From contig KL647307.1 of assembly GCA_000727475.1 (NCBI GenBank), positions 1,126,300-1,190,299 on the forward strand: a DNA stretch of 64,000 bases, read 5' to 3'. This document shows, piece after piece, positions 61,071 to 64,000 of this stretch. The notes under the pieces were generated by a model. That model had not been told where the DNA came from. It ran no database searches and saw only the letters and a program-made list of their open reading frames with translations. Source of the stretch: Sarcocystis neurona. Taxonomy: Eukaryota; Apicomplexa; Conoidasida; Eucoccidiorida; Sarcocystidae. The first letter of the stretch is position 1. Every line of letters starts with the position of its first letter. The translations under genes were made by a program, and so were the position numbers.

Positions 61071-63116
61071 GGTGTCTGCGCATATATATATATGTATCTG
61101 TCTGTAGCTTATACTTTGTCTATATATGACGGAGAGGCACATACACACCTATGTTTGCACCGAGAAGAGCGCGAGTGTGCGTGTGCTATATATACAGGCG
61201 TATACTACGGCTGGTGCGCGCTGGACCCGTTGCGACTGAGCAGCAGGAGCAGCAGGAAGAGCGACAGCAAGACAGCCAGCAGCCCTCTGACTGAAGATGA
61301 GAGCAGCAGCAGCGGCAGCAGCGGAGCAGGCGACGCCAGGAACCGGGACTCTCCGCGCATATATAAGACGGTGGTGTCCGTCGGCTATAATCCACACTTC
61401 GACAACGCTGCCCTTTCCATCGTACGAGAAGAACTTTCTCACCTTCTTCTCGCGCCGACTTTCTGCTGCACTCTGCGCTGCTTCGCGCCGGTGTTCTCCT
61501 TCGGCGGCGTGGGATGTCTTTCATATTCTCTGCCTCGCTGGCCTTCAGCAGCCTCTTCTGTTGCAACGTGTAGACACGCTACTGCGTATATTTGTCCAGG
61601 AAACCGGGTGTCCCTTCTGCGTGTGGGGTATCTAATGACGCTGCAGAAGCACTTCCATAGCACTGCTGGGGTAGACAACTCAAGTGCTGTACACGTTCGT
61701 GTACGCATCTGTAGACAAGTACATGGCCACATCTATATCTATCTGTCTACCTGTATATATATATGTATATAGGTGTGCAAATCTGTGTAGGTGACTGTAT
61801 CAACGTATACATATATGTTTGTATGTGTGTAGATACACAGGTGTGTGCGTCGACATATACATGTGTGTGTGTATGTACATGGGTCGGTGTGTTAGTGGGA
61901 AGAGCGCAGGCTGCTGTTCTCTGGTAAGATACTGGCTGTGAAAAGCACCTGTCTGTGCCCACGACTGTTGCTCTCCATATGCGTAAAGAAACAAAGGTGT
62001 CCGGGAGTATTCACACATATGTAGGTATGCCTATATATATATATATATACGGAGAGTAGAGAATGCAGACGTATAGTGGACGATGTGTGTGTATGTTCAG
62101 ACATATACGGCTTGTGTGCTAAGGGACGTGGGTGTGTACGTGGCCATTATATATGTGTGTCGTATGAAGACACCCGCGTATAGTTATGAAGCGGGGATGT
62201 GATGGTCTAAGGACCCACATATGTAAATATCGAGCGAAGATAAAGAAAGTACAGGAATACTACAAAGACGGCGCCTTTTCTTCCATGAATTGTACACCAA
62301 GCATCGTGCCCTCTTCGCACTGGGGGCTCTTACAAGCCAAAGCAGGACGCGTGTATCCCCCGCCCACGCGTCTCCCTACGTGCGTGTATGTACGTGTGTA
62401 CGACGTGTCGTAGAGGCATATATATATATATATACATATATGTATATATATATATATAGGTCTAGTGTGTCTTCTCACGTATTGTCTGTAGTGCTGCAAG
62501 GAGTCGCCTAGTGAGTGCTATGCGAGGGACGTCCGGAGAACACGCCTGCGGTGCTTGCGATATCCGTGTCCAACATATATATATACATATATGTATTCTT
62601 TACCTCTACATTACGTACATACGTAAGGCATACACATATACATATATATATATGTGTATATGTATATTTTTATCTGTACGTTACACACATACATGCTTGA
62701 ACTGTGCGACGCCCTGTTGCTGCCAAAACTGCTGTATTGCTGCTGTTTCACGTATGGTACGATGGTGACACTGCGCTGCAGCACGCTGCGGTGCTGCTGG
62801 CGTTGCTGGGTGATGCCTCGGCTGCTACACCTGTTGCTGCCGCGTGTTTGACTCTCGCTGCTGCCGGTGTCGGGACTGCTGCGCTGCTGTACGGTCACAG
62901 GAAGCGTATCTCTACCACGAGTTCGAGCAGGACTTTGTGGCCAGCCCCATTTCCCTCGTCCTCACGGGTTTCCTACGGAGTGAAGCCGCTTTTCTTTCGT
63001 GCTTCGGTATGTCCATTCATTGACCTCTTTGCTGATATGGAGTTGCTTTTCATAGGATTCCTACAGACATGTGTGTGTCGCACAAATTGGCACAGCCGTC
63101 AGTGCACCACGCGTAG
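54340..63116 (+). CDS. HAD-like domain fused to riboflavin kinase
   Basis: Riboflavin kinase phosphorylates riboflavin to FMN. Exons 54340-56020, 56692-59571, 61198-61421, 62901-63006 and 63067-63116 join in phase (1647 codons with stop); an in-frame TAG precedes the ATG. The kinase domain (from about residue 1350) shows GFGRGSKLLGIPTAN, the splice-made LLPGVYYGW, SVGYNPHF, then YHEFEQDF and LTGFLRSEAAF, all family hallmarks. The last exon (DMCVSHKLAQPS) is tentative. Upstream, a HAD-like fold aligns to plant FMN hydrolase/riboflavin kinase: ILLVEADALLLD (residues 73-84), GACRFLHALALHG with LLCTSN (near 367), GRQAPAP (579-585) and PLVLDARSNG (742-751). The acidic residues expected in motifs I and IV are missing, so this part is probably not a phosphatase. 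Long Gln/Ala linkers separate the motifs. Product of the kinase half is secure. Confidence 0.88.
56050..56320 (+). repeat. CAG tract in intron 1 of the riboflavin kinase gene
   Basis: A sense-strand CAG-rich block just after the donor at 56021, with a duplicated segment of about 65 bp (the gttcgaggaac element at 56147 and again at 56221). It cannot be coding in the phase of the flanking exons because exon 1 would meet a TAG at 56041. Confidence 0.7.
56930..57095 (+). repeat. 18-bp coding repeat (GQQQEE)n
   Basis: About nine in-frame copies of an 18-bp unit coding GQQQEE within exon 2 of the HAD/riboflavin kinase gene, inside the insertion between HAD motifs III and IV. Confidence 0.9.
58600..58880 (+). 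repeat. 21-bp coding repeat (QQQQHVK)n
   Basis: About ten in-frame copies of a seven-residue unit, QQQQHVK or QQQQHVE, with QRQQHVK variants, lie just before the riboflavin kinase domain. The heptad spacing with Val at a fixed position could form a coiled coil. Confidence 0.9.
61035..61069. repeat. (GT)17 microsatellite
   Basis: A GT run in intron 2 of the riboflavin kinase gene. Confidence 0.95.
62705..62892 (+). repeat. Intronic CTG block before exon 62901
   Basis: CTG/TGC/GCT triplets on the sense strand fill the last 190 bases of intron 3 and run up to the acceptor ggtcacag at 62893-62900. Confidence 0.8.
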
Positions 63117-63943
63117 TACTTGAGAAGCATGACTCGCTTACGTGGACCTGGTTCGCCTTTCGCTTTGGTGCCGTCTTCTTTGTAATAAATAAAACACGTA
63201 TGTCTCTCAGTACACCGGTGGTTGACGACCGGCCGTCCTCTACCTGGCCGTCAGTGTGTGAGGTAGAATACGAGAGAGTGTCCACAAGAACGTACGCGTG
63301 AGCCTGTGTAGCTATACCTACAAGTGTATATATATAATCGTAAGTACTGTGTAGTTTAATATCCTGCGGAGGGAAGTTAGGTCCACACACGCACATGCGT
63401 GTACACGAGCGTATATACATACACAGATACACACATGCATGTGAAAGATTCTTTGACGATGCGGTCTTTCCAAGTGAGCGAACGGACGTGACAGATCTAC
63501 AATATTTACGTATAGTGTAGGGGCGAACGCACGTAGGGAAATGTGTATGCATGCATATATGTAGATATGTGTATGCCTGCGGCCACGAGTGTATCAGCAC
63601 GTGCGGGCCGGTGTGTATTTAGACGACGTCTGTGTCCTTAGAAATCTACCGATGTGCACCTACATGTAGAATTTTCTCCGGACGTCTTGGCGTTCGGGGC
63701 TCTTTTTGAGGCGTCTGTTTTGATTCAAACAAAAGTGGGCGCCAGTCCGCAGACTCACACGTGCGCATGTACATGTTTGTGTCGGTTGTGCAACTCTATA
63801 TGTGGAGGGGTATGGATCCTACATATGTGTGTATATGTGCCGACGCCTGGACAAAGAGGGTATACATTTATCTGAGATTTGTTCACTTGCGTCGTATCCC
63901 CTCTTGTACATACATACGTACATTTCCGCACTTTTGTACGCAT

Positions 63944-63975
<32 letters not shown>

Positions 63976-64000
63976 AATATATATATATATATATGTGTAA
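63117..64000. other. 3' flank of riboflavin kinase gene
   Basis: AT-rich with TA runs at 63943-63971 and 63978-63995. No polyadenylation signal is claimed. A plus frame at 63654-63875 is open but has no acceptor in phase with the gene and no motif. Confidence 0.5.

Noticed and set aside
1..64000. tRNA, rRNA, CRISPR, bacterial operons or phage/IS elements
   Set aside because: No cloverleaf, rRNA core motif, regular direct-repeat array, transposase motif or Shine-Dalgarno-led gene cluster was seen.

Overview
The window looks like nuclear DNA of a coccidian apicomplexan, most likely an Eimeria-type genome. Short GC-rich exons carry (CAG)n tracts read as runs of Gln, Ala or Ser. They are separated by long introns and spacers full of TA, TATC, GT and CT microsatellites. 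Nothing prokaryotic, no rRNA or tRNA gene and no CRISPR array was seen. There is one assembly gap (18953-19501). Most open frames are microsatellite or triplet-repeat artefacts, so genes were built by hand from conserved motifs, GT/GC-AG splice sites and agreement of splice phase across consecutive exons.

Three genes are recognised. (1) Plus strand, 23144-34485: a nine-exon RluA-type RNA pseudouridine synthase; every exon joins in phase (697 codons including stop), but the usual catalytic Asp position appears to be Val. (2) Minus strand, 50722-37315: LEO1, a Paf1-complex subunit, with an acidic N-terminus, the Leo1 core split over small exons, and the basic C-terminal tail. (3) Plus strand, 54340-63116: a five-exon, 1646-residue fusion of a HAD-fold domain with degenerate catalytic motifs to a well-conserved riboflavin kinase, the domain order of plant FMN hydrolase/riboflavin kinase.

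Layout. 1-8.6 kb: unidentified plus-strand multi-exon gene(s), ending at 8602. 8.6-14.9 kb: mostly repeats, with one small signal-peptide-like ORF. 14.9-20.6 kb: plus-strand exons with Ala/Gln/Ser tracts, ending at 20610. 21.7-22.6 kb: probable minus-strand Gln/Ala-rich gene. 22.7-22.9 kb: long inverted repeat. 23.1-34.5 kb: pseudouridine synthase. 35.3-35.8 kb: small two-exon gene. 37.3-50.7 kb: LEO1, convergent with the pseudouridine synthase. 51.1-53.7 kb: minus-strand Gln-rich exons. 54.3-63.1 kb: HAD/riboflavin kinase, divergent from LEO1. 63.1-64 kb: spacer.

The three recognised genes are housekeeping functions (RNA modification, transcription elongation, flavin synthesis) and do not form a pathway. 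The most striking shared pattern is strand asymmetry of the triplet repeats: exons carry sense-strand CAG, while many introns carry sense-strand CTG/TGC/GCT tracts ending at or near the 3' splice site.
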